Position numbers and translations under genes: made by a program
Source: Pseudoxanthomonas sp. PXM01
Lineage (GTDB): Bacteria > Pseudomonadota > Gammaproteobacteria > Xanthomonadales > Xanthomonadaceae
NCBI RefSeq assembly: GCF_014851815.1
Contig: NZ_JACVAJ010000003.1
Coordinates: forward strand, 434,001 to 498,000
DNA: 64,000 nt
Reading direction: 5' to 3'
In this document: piece by piece, positions 36,829-44,716 of the stretch
How the letters are laid out: every line of letters begins with the position of its first letter
How positions within the stretch are numbered: position 1 is the stretch's first letter
Notes under the pieces: model-generated
Databases searched by the model: none
The model's input: the letters and a program-made list of their open reading frames with translations, nothing else
What the model was told of the DNA's origin: nothing

Positions 36829-36909
36829 GCGGCCAGGAGGGGCAGGCTATATTGCGCATGGCACATTGCCTTAAGGTACGCAAAGTGGCCTACACACGAC
36901 GAGGGTTCT

Positions 36910-38049
36910 ATGTCTGGAGAAATGTCATCACTCCATCAGTTTCTTACGCCGGTCGATATTCCGCTGGCTCAAATTTTTCTAGATCCAAACAATCCGCGCT
37001 TTACTGAAGCGGACTGGACATACGTAGCGCAAGAAGACTGGGCAAAAGTCGATGTGCAAGAGGCAACCCAGCGCAGAATGCTTGCCGAGTTTGATGTTGA
37101 AAAGCTGCGTATGAGCATGGAGGTAAATGGATTTCTCCCGATTGATCGAGTGGTGGTGAAGAAGTTTGATGAGGAAAAGTATCTTGTCCTAGAGGGAAAT
37201 CGTCGCATCTGTGCAGCAAAAATGATTGGTCAGCTGGCGTTAGATGGAACCAACGTCGCGGATGAGGTTCGTGAATCATTACAGGTTATTCCCTGCCTTC
37301 AGTACACCGGTTCTGATGAGGATGCTGCGTGGATATTCCAGGGGCTTAGACATATTTCCGGTGTCGTCGAATGGTCTGCCTTCAACAAGGCGAAGCTGCT
37401 CGTTGAGCAGATGGAGAAGGATGGTCTGAACCTCACGCAGGTGGGTAAGCGATTTGGTCTTACCTCGCATGGCGCTGGCCAATGGGTTCGCGGCTACTAC
37501 GCATTCAATCAAGCAAGGTCAGCCTCTCAGTTCATAAACCAAGTCGATGAAAGGTCCTATCCCTACTTTCAAGAACTGTTTGGTAAGAGTTCTGCTCCGC
37601 TGCGCGATTGGCTGGAGTGGAAGGAGGCTGAGTACAAATTTGAGAACTCTCTAAACTTTGAAGAGTTCATCTCGTGGCTATATCCTCATTCACGCTCGGA
37701 CGAGGATGAGGGGGTCCTCAAGAAAGGTTATTTCGAGAATCGTCGTGTTGCGCGACGAGACGACCTCAGGCTGATTGCCTCATTGATGATCAATCAGCGC
37801 GATCTTTTCGAGCAATTTCGTGCTGGATCAGACCTAGAGAAATGCTATTCGATAATGCTTTCACGGAAGCTGGAGGAAGATGCCCGGCGTCGAGCTGACC
37901 CTGTGTCGGATCTTTTTTCCGCACTGGAGCAATGTTCAAAGGCTATTGCCAATATTCCCTATGCTGCTATGCGAGACCAAGAGACTAAGGCGCGAATTCT
38001 GAATGGGCTGAATGGTCTTAAGGATGTGATTTCAGACCTGACCTCCTGA
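36910..38049 (+). CDS. ParB/Srx-like domain protein, first gene of a low-GC cassette
   Basis: A 379-residue protein. Residues about 12-105 are a ParB/sulfiredoxin-like domain: VDIPLAQIFLDPNNPRF, then a helix FDVEKLRMSMEVNGFLPIDRV, then YLVLEGNRRICAAKMI with the family's G-x-R-R at 96-99. A ParB-type HTH follows (LNLTQVGKRFGLTSHGAGQWV, about 173-193). Residues 200-379 are a charged helical region I do not recognise. The domain set fits CTP- or DNA-binding ParB-like proteins, yet no parA or parS is near. An AT-rich TATATT lies at 36849-36854, and GAGGG precedes the ATG. The next gene encodes an Mrr-like nuclease 3 bases on. Composition is far from the host's. Confidence 0.8.
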   Translation: MSGEMSSLHQFLTPVDIPLAQIFLDPNNPRFTEADWTYVAQEDWAKVDVQEATQRRMLAEFDVEKLRMSMEVNGFLPIDRVVVKKFDEEKYLVLEGNRRICAAKMIGQLALDGTNVADEVRESLQVIPCLQYTGSDEDAAWIFQGLRHISGVVEWSAFNKAKLLVEQMEKDGLNLTQVGKRFGLTSHGAGQWVRGYYAFNQARSASQFINQVDERSYPYFQELFGKSSAPLRDWLEWKEAEYKFENSLNFEEFISWLYPHSRSDEDEGVLKKGYFENRRVARRDDLRLIASLMINQRDLFEQFRAGSDLEKCYSIMLSRKLEEDARRRADPVSDLFSALEQCSKAIANIPYAAMRDQETKARILNGLNGLKDVISDLTS

Positions 38050-38052
38050 AGT

Positions 38053-38910
38053 ATGAGTCAGAAGCAGAAGATCATTGCAGCTCTCCATCGGGCCGATATT
38101 GGTGGCGCTCCGGTGGATTTCCGGAGTCTTCTGGCTCGATTAGCAGAGTCTGAGTTGCTCTTGCCTAGAATGGACGCAGAGGCTTTTTCTGACACAAATC
38201 TAATGCGTTATTGGAACTGGGCTCAGCAGGAAAATGATGCGCATGTAAGAAGAGGGTGCTTGCCGCTGCTGCGAGCCGTTAGTGCGACTGCTCGCGCGAT
38301 TTCATCGCCGATACACGCGATGATCTCCTCTCATGATCCTGGTCAGCAGGAGATAGGGAAACTAGCGGTTTCTCGTCCGAAATTGCTTCGCGCCATCGAT
38401 GCTTTAACTGATCGAGAGTATGAAGCCTTGGCTTGCGTTGCTTGTAGTGCAGTCGGCAGCAAGATAAATGTTCTGACAAGGCGGGGCAACGAGGGTGGCA
38501 TAGATTTCTTTGCATCAATATCCGCTTCCTCTGGGGCCCATATTTTTGCGGCACCTGGAGCAGAGCTGAGGGTTGTTGGGCAATGCAAGAAGTACAGTAG
38601 CCAGGCTACAGTTGGGCAGATGGATCAGTTCATTCAGACACTGCAGAATGTTCGACACAGAAGTTCACGTGTTTTAGCTCATATCCCGGCTTGGTTTGGC
38701 GACTCTCGGGGACCGATCGTAGGGTGGATGATCTCGCACGCAGGATTTCAGACTGGTGCGAGCGATCAAGCCAAGAATCATGGAATCGTTACTTCCGATT
38801 CACTGGATGTTGCTGAGGTCCTGTCCTTATCACCATCCTTTCATTCCAGTCTTCCTCCTGATGGCAGGGCCTCAAAAGTTGCGGATGAATGTGGTCTATT
38901 ACTTAGATGA
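38053..38910 (+). CDS. Mrr-type restriction endonuclease-like protein, second gene of the cassette
   Basis: A 285-residue protein. Residues 1-115 are a helical region without a recognised motif. Residues about 118-235 fit the Mrr/PD-(D/E)XK fold: LTDREYEALACVACSAVG is the leading helix, GNEGGIDFFA carries Asp151, and LRVVGQCKKYS provides Gln177-Cys-Lys179, the Q-x-K variant common in Mrr enzymes. VGQMDQFIQTLQNV follows as the usual trailing helix. The catalytic set looks intact. Mrr enzymes cut methylated or otherwise modified foreign DNA. Its start is 3 bases after the ParB-like stop, so the two form one operon. No methyltransferase or specificity subunit is adjacent. Confidence 0.8.
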   Translation: MSQKQKIIAALHRADIGGAPVDFRSLLARLAESELLLPRMDAEAFSDTNLMRYWNWAQQENDAHVRRGCLPLLRAVSATARAISSPIHAMISSHDPGQQEIGKLAVSRPKLLRAIDALTDREYEALACVACSAVGSKINVLTRRGNEGGIDFFASISASSGAHIFAAPGAELRVVGQCKKYSSQATVGQMDQFIQTLQNVRHRSSRVLAHIPAWFGDSRGPIVGWMISHAGFQTGASDQAKNHGIVTSDSLDVAEVLSLSPSFHSSLPPDGRASKVADECGLLLR

Positions 38911-39057
38911 AACATGTCTCGCTGAAGGTATGGCGCCGATAGCGTCAACGGCGTTTGATCAAGCCATAAGTACCCTTAAGTCAAGCCGTTGAGATCGCGC
39001 CGCCAGCGAGCGCAGCAGCCGCCATCGCATCCGGCATTCCCTCACTGGAGTCCCCGC

Positions 39058-39375
39058 ATGTCCCGTCCCCTCGCGCCCGCCGGGCGCCTGTTCGCTGTCG
39101 CTGCCTTCATCGAAGGCTTCACCTGGGCCGGTCTGCTCATCGGCATGTTCCTCAAGTACGGGCCGATGGCCAACGAACTGGGCGTGAAGATCTTCGGCCC
39201 GCTGCATGGCGGCGCCTTCCTGTTCTACGTCGTCGCCACCGTGCTGTCCGCCCTACGCCTGCGCTGGCCGTGGTGGGCCACGCTGCTGGCCGTGATCGCC
39301 GCCGTGCCGCCGCTGGTGACCGTGCCGCTGGAGATGTGGTTCCGCCGTATCGGGTTGCTCAGCGCGCGAGCTTGA
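39058..39375 (+). CDS. DUF3817 family small membrane protein
   Basis: A 105-residue integral membrane protein with three hydrophobic segments. LFAVAAFIEGFTWAGLLIGMFLKYG and IFGPLHGGAFLFYVV contain the conserved Glu, the Lys-Tyr and the Gly-Pro-Leu-His-Gly motif of DUF3817, a family often found as a C-terminal part of membrane proteins. Function unknown. ATG 39058 was chosen over an upstream in-frame start at 38989 that would add a basic, non-conserved stretch. Confidence 0.8.
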   Translation: MSRPLAPAGRLFAVAAFIEGFTWAGLLIGMFLKYGPMANELGVKIFGPLHGGAFLFYVVATVLSALRLRWPWWATLLAVIAAVPPLVTVPLEMWFRRIGLLSARA

Positions 39376-39386
39376 TGTTCTGAAGC

Positions 39387-39407
39387 GGCGGGCCCAGGCC
39401 CGCCCTA
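39387..39407. repeat. Single REP hairpin with CTAC end
   Basis: GGCGGGCC-CA-GGCCCGCC followed by CTAC, the inverse orientation of the GTAG-headed units at 2120-2232. It lies 12 bases after the DUF3817 stop and may also limit read-through. Confidence 0.7.
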
Positions 39408-39468
39408 CGACGCGGGCCGGGCGCGTCCTTCGCATAGACTGCGTCGCCTCCTCATCGTTCGCCCGCCT

Positions 39469-40422
39469 ATGAGCACGCCGTCCCGCCTGACCGAGTTGCG
39501 CTTGCTGCTGGGCATCGAGCGCAATACCACCCGCCACGGCGAGAAGTGGATCTCCGGCGTCGGCGCGCTGCTGGGCATCGTGGCGGTGTACTGGCTGACC
39601 CGCTGGACGTTCCCCGAACATGCCGCCGGTGCTGTCGGTGGCGCGTTGATGGTCACCTCGATGGGTGCCTCCGCCGTGCTGCTGTTCGCCGTGCCGCAGG
39701 GCGCGCTGTCGCAGCCGTGGGCCGTGGTCGGCGGCCACCTGCTGTCCGCGGTCATCGGCGTGAGCTGCCAGAAACTGTTCCCCGGCCACGCCTGGACTGC
39801 CGCCCTCGCGGTTGGTCTCGCGGTGCTGGGCATGTACTACCTGCGCTGCATCCATCCGCCCGGCGGTGCCACCGCGCTGGCGGCGGTGATCGGCGGCCCG
39901 GAGGTGCATGCGCTCGGCTACCACTACGTGCTGATGCCGATCCTGATCAACGTCGTGGCGATCCTGGCGATGGCCATCGCCTTCAATGCGCTATTCCCGT
40001 GGCGCCGCTATCCCGCGCACCTGCACAAGCGTCGCCAGCCCATCCCCGCCACGCGCCCGGCCGCGCGCCAGTTCGAACTGACGCAGGAGGACTTCTCCGC
40101 CGCGATGGAGCAGCTCAACTCCTACGTCGACATCACCACAGAGAACCTCACCGAGCTGCTGGAGCTGGCGAAGCAGCATGCCGAGAAGAACATCACCCAT
40201 CCTGATGCCATCGTCCACGGACGCTTCTACAGCAACGGAAAACTCGGACGCCTGTGGAGCGTGCGGCATGTCGTGGGCGGCGAGGGCGCCGCACTGCAAT
40301 ACCGTGTCGTGGCCGGCGAACAGGCAGGGACGACGGCGATCGCCGGCATCGACGAATTCCGTCTGTGGGCGCGCTTCGAGGTGGTGCTGCAGGACAACGG
40401 GCGCTGGGTGAAAGCGGATTAG
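39469..40422 (+). CDS. HPP family membrane protein with cytoplasmic C-terminal domain
   Basis: A 317-residue protein. Residues about 25-180 form four to five membrane helices with the eponymous CIHPPGGATALAAVIGG motif. Some HPP proteins in cyanobacteria and chloroplasts transport nitrite, but the role in proteobacteria is open. Residues 190-317 are a soluble tail (FELTQEDFSAAMEQLNSYVD) that usually carries CBS domains in this family; here I see only a short CBS-unlike stretch, so it may be a distinct C-terminal domain. The 217 bases downstream hold no supported gene. Confidence 0.85.
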   Translation: MSTPSRLTELRLLLGIERNTTRHGEKWISGVGALLGIVAVYWLTRWTFPEHAAGAVGGALMVTSMGASAVLLFAVPQGALSQPWAVVGGHLLSAVIGVSCQKLFPGHAWTAALAVGLAVLGMYYLRCIHPPGGATALAAVIGGPEVHALGYHYVLMPILINVVAILAMAIAFNALFPWRRYPAHLHKRRQPIPATRPAARQFELTQEDFSAAMEQLNSYVDITTENLTELLELAKQHAEKNITHPDAIVHGRFYSNGKLGRLWSVRHVVGGEGAALQYRVVAGEQAGTTAIAGIDEFRLWARFEVVLQDNGRWVKAD

Positions 40423-40639
40423 CCCCTGGCGCGAGGTGTCCGTCGGGCAGCGGCGGCGATTTCGTCCGCCGAACGGTGACCGGGTCGCGGATGCCGCGGC
40501 GTTGTCGCCGAGTGAGCGGTCGCAGGTGGGCCGTGCTTCGTGTGCACGGGCGGCGTGACGAAGGCCGGAAGCTCCTGCACATGCGTCTTCCCTGTGGCGG
40601 CGCGATGACCGGTCGCAGCGCGCACGCCGGAGCAGACCC

Positions 40640-40996
40640 ATGCATCGCAATGTCTTCCTCATCGTCGGTGTGCTGGCGATCGCCGCCTGCGCGACGTCTT
40701 CCGCGAAGGATCTCGCACGGACCGCCGGTGATGGCGCGCGCGTCATCCTGGAGAACGACAAGGTCCGGGTGATCGAACTGACCGTCGAACCGGGCGCCAG
40801 CACCGGCATGCACTCGCACGGCGACCACATCATCTACTTCCTGGCGCCGGGCGAGGCCCTGCAGAAGAATCCCGACGGCACCGAAGAGAAACGCTCGCTG
40901 CCGGCCGGCCACATCGAATGGGGCGGGCCCGTGAGCCACGACACCGTGAATCGCGGCAGCGTCGCTTCGCGAACACTGATCATCGAACTGAAGTAA
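40640..40996 (+). CDS. Cupin domain lipoprotein
   Basis: A 118-residue exported protein. The N-terminus has a lipobox LAIAAC (Cys17). The mature part is a single cupin: VRVIELTVEPGASTGMHSHGDHIIYFLAPG holds the first cupin motif with His residues, and LPAGHIEWGGPVSHDTVN holds the second with another His. Cupins bind a metal and may be enzymes or storage-like folds; the substrate is unknown. It is flanked by REP-like hairpins. Confidence 0.78.
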   Translation: MHRNVFLIVGVLAIAACATSSAKDLARTAGDGARVILENDKVRVIELTVEPGASTGMHSHGDHIIYFLAPGEALQKNPDGTEEKRSLPAGHIEWGGPVSHDTVNRGSVASRTLIIELK

Positions 40997-41020
40997 CGAC
41001 CGTAAGTCTGTTGCCGCAAT

Positions 41021-41043
41021 GGCGGGCCTGGGCCCGCCCTTCG
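41021..41043. repeat. Degenerate REP hairpin
   Basis: GGCGGGCC-TG-GGCCCGCC followed by CTTCGG rather than CTAC. It sits between the convergent cupin and small lipoprotein genes and could act as a terminator for both. Confidence 0.55.
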
Positions 41044-41055
41044 GAAGCGGGGGCG

Positions 41056-41424
41056 TCACGGTGTCCTGCGCAGTCCGTGATCCGCCTGCTCGCAGACGAC
41101 CAGGCCGCCGTCGTCGGTGACGGTGCCCGTGGCCTGCACGCGGTCGCCGGCCTTCAGCGACTGCACCTCATCCGGCGGCGGTGCCTTGCACAGGTTCCAG
41201 CGGGCGGGCAGATGCACATCGACCTGGCCGTTGGCCGCCGCGATCTTGATGATGGCGCTGCCGTCGTAGGTCCACGGCGTGGTGTCGACGCTGACGACGG
41301 TGCCGTTGACGGTGGCCTGCTGTCCCGCCGCCAGCGTGGCGCTGGGCGCGGAGGTGGGCGTCGTCGTCGTGCAGGCGCCGAGCAACAGGGCAGCGGACAG
41401 CAGTCCGAGGCGGGGCAGGGTCAT
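41056..41424 (-). CDS. Small lipoprotein, OB-fold-like
   Basis: A 122-residue lipoprotein with lipobox LLLGAC (Cys18) and a Thr/Pro/Ser-rich linker. The mature part (GQQATVNGTVVSVDTTPWTYDG, then VDVHLPARWN and AGDRVQATGTVTDDGG) has the alternating strands and GDRV turn of small OB-fold lipoproteins, but I cannot name the family. Its ATG overlaps the TGA of the DUF2272 gene by one base (TGATG), so the two are translated together. Confidence 0.65.
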   Translation of the reverse strand: MTLPRLGLLSAALLLGACTTTTPTSAPSATLAAGQQATVNGTVVSVDTTPWTYDGSAIIKIAAANGQVDVHLPARWNLCKAPPPDEVQSLKAGDRVQATGTVTDDGGLVVCEQADHGLRRTP

Positions 41425-42467
41425 CAGGGCGACTCCGTGTCGGTGGTCGGGGCGGCACCGGCGGGTGTCGCCGATTCTGCGGGGCACCTTGGCACACCCG
41501 ATCCGATGACGCAGTGAACACAGCACTCCGCCTTCTCCGTCGGCTCGCTGCCCGGTGCGTCCTGCGCGGGTGGCAGGTAGCCCGGCAGCTTCGCCAGCTG
41601 CTGCGGCGACTTCAGCCGCAGGATCGCCGCCCAGTCCTGGCGGTTCATGTTGCACGCGGCCTCGTTGTCGGGGGCGCACAGCGTGCCGTCGCCGATGCGC
41701 AGCGGCAGGCCGCCCCAGAACTCGCCGTTGCGGTTCAGCGGCAGCATCCGCATGGTGACGCTCTGCTGCACGTTGCCGCCGATGGCGTAGGCCGTGCTGT
41801 CGTTGTTCGGGTTCACCGCCACCACGATGTCGCAATGCATGTCGAGCGAGCTGCCACTGCGCAGCAACGGCACCAGGCCCTGGTGACCGAACAGCCGGCC
41901 CGACTGGCGCACGTAGCAGATCAGGTCGCCGACCATCGGCTTGGCATGCGCCACGTCGATGACGTCGAACGCATTCGTCGACGGGTTCTGGTACGCCGCC
42001 TGCACGTAGGTGAAGTGGCGGCTGGAACCGCGGAAGCCCGGCACCCTGGCTTCGCGCATCACCCACGAGATGAAGGCGGCCGACCACGGCGTATCCACCA
42101 CGAAGCCGCGGCAGGCCTCGGCCTGCGGCCCGGTCGCCGAGGCGTACAGGCAGTCGGTGGCGCCGCGACGGTGGCCGATGGCGGCGAGCAGGCCGCTGTC
42201 GCGCCAGTAGCGCGCAACACGCTGCCAGGCGCGGTCGTCGCCGATCGACAGCAGCGAGGACTCGGCTTCCATCATCGGTGCATTCGCCAGCTTGCCGTTG
42301 CGGTCGATGAAGGGGCGGTACCACATCAGGTGCTCGCGGCAGGCGACCGCGGCGATGCGGGTGGCTACGTCAGAGGGCGCCTGTTGCGACAACTGCGGGC
42401 AGGCATCGGCCGCACGCGCGGCGAAGGAAGACAGCAGCAGGAGGGGCAGCAACAGCCATGCACGCAT
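41424..42467 (-). CDS. Exported DUF2272 domain protein
   Basis: A 347-residue exported protein with a signal peptide (about 1-21, LLLPLLLLSSFAARA). The DUF2272 region has PWSAAFISWVMREARVPGF and SRHFTYVQAAY, the family's hallmark blocks, then HQGLVPLL and DIVVAVNPNN. DUF2272 resembles NlpC/P60-like or lysozyme-like folds and is usually secreted, but a function is not established. The C-terminal 70 residues hold five cysteines (AECCVHC). First gene of a two-gene unit with the small lipoprotein. ATG 42467 is set by the signal peptide. Confidence 0.8.
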   Translation of the reverse strand: MRAWLLLPLLLLSSFAARAADACPQLSQQAPSDVATRIAAVACREHLMWYRPFIDRNGKLANAPMMEAESSLLSIGDDRAWQRVARYWRDSGLLAAIGHRRGATDCLYASATGPQAEACRGFVVDTPWSAAFISWVMREARVPGFRGSSRHFTYVQAAYQNPSTNAFDVIDVAHAKPMVGDLICYVRQSGRLFGHQGLVPLLRSGSSLDMHCDIVVAVNPNNDSTAYAIGGNVQQSVTMRMLPLNRNGEFWGGLPLRIGDGTLCAPDNEAACNMNRQDWAAILRLKSPQQLAKLPGYLPPAQDAPGSEPTEKAECCVHCVIGSGVPRCPAESATPAGAAPTTDTESP

Positions 42468-42627
42468 CAGATGATCCTTGGGTCCGTGATCCTTTTTACG
42501 CATCATGCCGCATCGGCAGGACACGACATCATCACGCGGCCTGAAGGTCTGCGAAGGCTCGCGCGATGGTCGTGCGCAGCGCAGGGGCGTTAAGCTCGCC
42601 GCTTCTCTCCGCCTTCCCGGACCGTGC

Positions 42628-43596
42628 GTGCCCTTCCTCCTGCGTGTACTGCTGTTGTCGACCCTCGCGCTGAGCGCCCAGGCGGCCGAACCCGACCGCC
42701 GCATCGCCATCACCATCGATGACCTGCCGTGGCAGCGGATGGACAAGACGCCACCGGCGGAACTGGCCTCGCGCCATGCGCAGCTGATGGCGCAGCTGGA
42801 GCAGGCGGGCGTGCCGGTGGTGGGCTTCGTCAACGAGGGCAAGCTGGAGGTCGATGGCGAGGTGCAGGCGCCGCGCGTGGCGATGCTGCGCGACTGGCTG
42901 GACGCGGGCCATGAGCTGGGCAACCACACGCGTGGCCATCTCGATGTGCACGCGGTGGGATTGCCGGCGTTCCAGCAGGACATCCTCGACGGCGAACGCG
43001 TGCTGCGACCGCTGCTGGCCGAGCGCGGACAGGTGCCGCGCTGGTTCCGCCATCCCTACCTGCGCGCCGGCCGCACGCCGGAGGATCGCGCCACGCTGTC
43101 GGCCTTCCTCGGCGGCCATGGCTACCGCATCGCGCCGGTCACCGTCGACAACGGCGAGTGGGTCTGGGCGCTCGCCTACGCCAACGTGCTCGACGGCCAG
43201 CCCGATACACCGGAGCGTGCGGCCACGCTGGAGCGGCTGCGGCGCGGCTACATTCCCTACATGCTCAACAAGGTCGACTACTACGAAGCGCAGTCGCAGG
43301 CGCTGCTGGGCTACGCGCTGCCGCAGGTGTGGCTGCTGCATGCCAACAAACTGAATGCCGTTGCGTATGCCGAACTGGTGGCGGGTGTGCAGCGGCGCGG
43401 CTACCGCGTGGTGACGCTGGACGAAGCGCTGCGCGATCCCGCGTACGCACGCGGCGAGGACGGCTACAACGGCCGCTATGGTCCCAGCTGGCTGCATCGC
43501 TGGGCGATGGCCGAGAAGAAGCCCAAGACGTTCTACACCGGCGAGCCGGTGGTGCCCGGATGGGTGCTGCAGCTGGCGGGCGTCGAGTCCGAATAG
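42628..43596 (+). CDS. Secreted polysaccharide deacetylase family protein
   Basis: A 322-residue carbohydrate esterase 4 protein. The proposed GTG start gives a signal peptide (VPFLLRVLLLSTLALSAQA). The catalytic part begins RIAITIDDLPW with the metal and base Asp pair, ELGNHTRGHLDVH holds the metal His residues, and WFRHPYLRAGRT is motif 3. The C-terminal half (VDNGEWVWALAYANVLDG, VDYYEAQSQALLG, WLLHANKLNA) is unlike peptidoglycan deacetylases, closer to enzymes annotated as chitin or xylan-type deacetylases. A longer in-frame start at 42505 would place a basic stretch before the signal. Confidence 0.82.
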   Translation: MPFLLRVLLLSTLALSAQAAEPDRRIAITIDDLPWQRMDKTPPAELASRHAQLMAQLEQAGVPVVGFVNEGKLEVDGEVQAPRVAMLRDWLDAGHELGNHTRGHLDVHAVGLPAFQQDILDGERVLRPLLAERGQVPRWFRHPYLRAGRTPEDRATLSAFLGGHGYRIAPVTVDNGEWVWALAYANVLDGQPDTPERAATLERLRRGYIPYMLNKVDYYEAQSQALLGYALPQVWLLHANKLNAVAYAELVAGVQRRGYRVVTLDEALRDPAYARGEDGYNGRYGPSWLHRWAMAEKKPKTFYTGEPVVPGWVLQLAGVESE

Positions 43597-43697
43597 GTGG
43601 CCCGCGGCGCCGGTTTTCCGCGTTGGTCCTGATGGACCAGGGCGGACCGGAACGCAGGCCAGGCAAGGCGACACATCTTCCTGCTGGGAACGCGCGC

Positions 43698-43940
43698 ATG
43701 CAGAAGAAAGTGGATCTGTCGACCCGCCAGGGGCATCTGGTGGAGGTGGTCATCGAGCGGCCCGACGAACACCAGTCGTGGTCGCTGGCCGTCCGGGTGC
43801 GCGACACCCGCGGGGGCGCATGGAGCGAACCGTGGGTGGACGTCCGCCGCGACTACTTCACCTGCCATGACGCACTGGCGGCCGGGAAGGCGCAGGCGGC
43901 GCGCATGATCGGTGGGGACGCGCAGGACGCGTCCGGCTAG
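43698..43940 (+). CDS. Small hypothetical protein
   Basis: An 80-residue soluble protein: MQKKVDLSTRQGHLVEVVIERP, a Trp-Ser-rich strand (QSWSLAVRVRDTRGG), then WVDVRRDYFTCHDALAAGKAQAARMI, a strand-turn-helix ending. I do not recognise the family. Its TAG stop and the stop of the convergent LytTR regulator share the palindrome CTAG (43937-43940), so both genes end in the same four bases. ATG 43632 upstream is an alternative start. Confidence 0.5.
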   Translation: MQKKVDLSTRQGHLVEVVIERPDEHQSWSLAVRVRDTRGGAWSEPWVDVRRDYFTCHDALAAGKAQAARMIGGDAQDASG

Positions 43941-44716
43941 TCGTCGCGCCGCAGCGTCGCCAGTTTCAGGAACGCCTCGTGCTGGTAGCGGCTCATGCGC
44001 AGCTGCTGGCCGGTGTCCATCGTCACCACGTGGTAGCCGTTGAACCACGGATGGATGTCCTTGACCCGGCGGATGTTGATGATCGCCGAGCGGTGCACGC
44101 GGGCGAAGCGGCGCGGATCCAGGCGCGCGGCCAGTGCCGACATGGTCTCGCGCAGCTCGTGCACGCGGTCGGCCAGGTGCAGGCGCACCGTGTTGCCGCT
44201 GGCCTTGATCCAGATGATGTCGTCCACGTCGACCAGCACCACGCGCTCGTTCTCGCGCACCGGCACCCGGTCCAGATAGGCATCGCGCTGCTGCAGTGAG
44301 GCCAGGGCCTGCATGATCCGCGACGTCGTGTCGGCGTCGGTGCCGCGCGCAGTAGCCAGCCGCTGCTTCGCGCGTCGCAGGGTTTCCGCGAAGCGCTCGC
44401 GACTGAACGGCTTCACCAGGTAGTCGACCGCGTTCGCCTCGAACGCCCGCACCGCGAACTGCTCGTAGGCGGTGACGAAGATGGTCGCCGGCATCCGTGC
44501 CGCCCCGATCGTCGCCACGACGTCCAGGCCGGTGATCGCCGGCATCTGGATGTCCAGGAACACCAAGTCCGGCGACAGGTCGCGGATGGCCGCCACCGCC
44601 GACACGCCATCACCGCATTCGCCGACCACCTCGATCTCCGGGTCCTCGCGCAGCAGCCTTGCCACCGCATGGCGTGCGATCGGCTCGTCGTCGACGATCA
44701 GCGCGGTGAGGCTCAT
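43937..44716 (-). CDS. LytTR family response regulator
   Basis: A 259-residue regulator. The receiver has acidic Asp9-Asp10, phosphoacceptor Asp55 in VFLDIQMPAITG and Lys in DYLVKPFSRERF. A linker leads to the LytTR DNA-binding domain (about 150-250): ENERVVLVDVDDIIWIKASGNTVRLH and FARVHRSAIINIRRV. The pair with the upstream kinase resembles YehU/YehT and AlgZ/AlgR types. Its ATG overlaps the kinase stop in an ATGA. Confidence 0.92.
   Translation of the reverse strand: MSLTALIVDDEPIARHAVARLLREDPEIEVVGECGDGVSAVAAIRDLSPDLVFLDIQMPAITGLDVVATIGAARMPATIFVTAYEQFAVRAFEANAVDYLVKPFSRERFAETLRRAKQRLATARGTDADTTSRIMQALASLQQRDAYLDRVPVRENERVVLVDVDDIIWIKASGNTVRLHLADRVHELRETMSALAARLDPRRFARVHRSAIINIRRVKDIHPWFNGYHVVTMDTGQQLRMSRYQHEAFLKLATLRRDD

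Larger units (their letters stand above)
36840..38990. other. Low-GC genomic island of about 2.1 kb
   Basis: Row 36961-37020 has 29 G/C of 60 by hand count, against 39 of 60 in aceE row 33661-33720. The shift begins inside the 3' end of the AlkX-like gene and ends just before the DUF3817 gene at 39058. It contains only the ParB-like and Mrr-like genes. I see no tRNA, integrase, transposase or convincing flanking direct repeat. The 147 bases after the nuclease stop hold no gene I can support. Confidence 0.75.

Noticed and set aside
36910..38049. Reading the ParB-like gene as a plasmid partition gene
   Set aside because: There is no ParA, no parS-like repeat and no replication gene, and the C-terminal half is unlike partition ParB.
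36871..38980. Weak inverted match CTTAAGGTAC / GTACCCTTAAG flanking the low-GC cassette, as possible transposon ends
   Set aside because: Only about nine bases match with one gap, and no target duplication or transposase is present. Chance is likely.
38756..38992. A 78-codon open frame overlapping the end of the Mrr-like gene
   Set aside because: It lies mostly in another frame of the nuclease gene and has no ribosome binding site or protein-like pattern.
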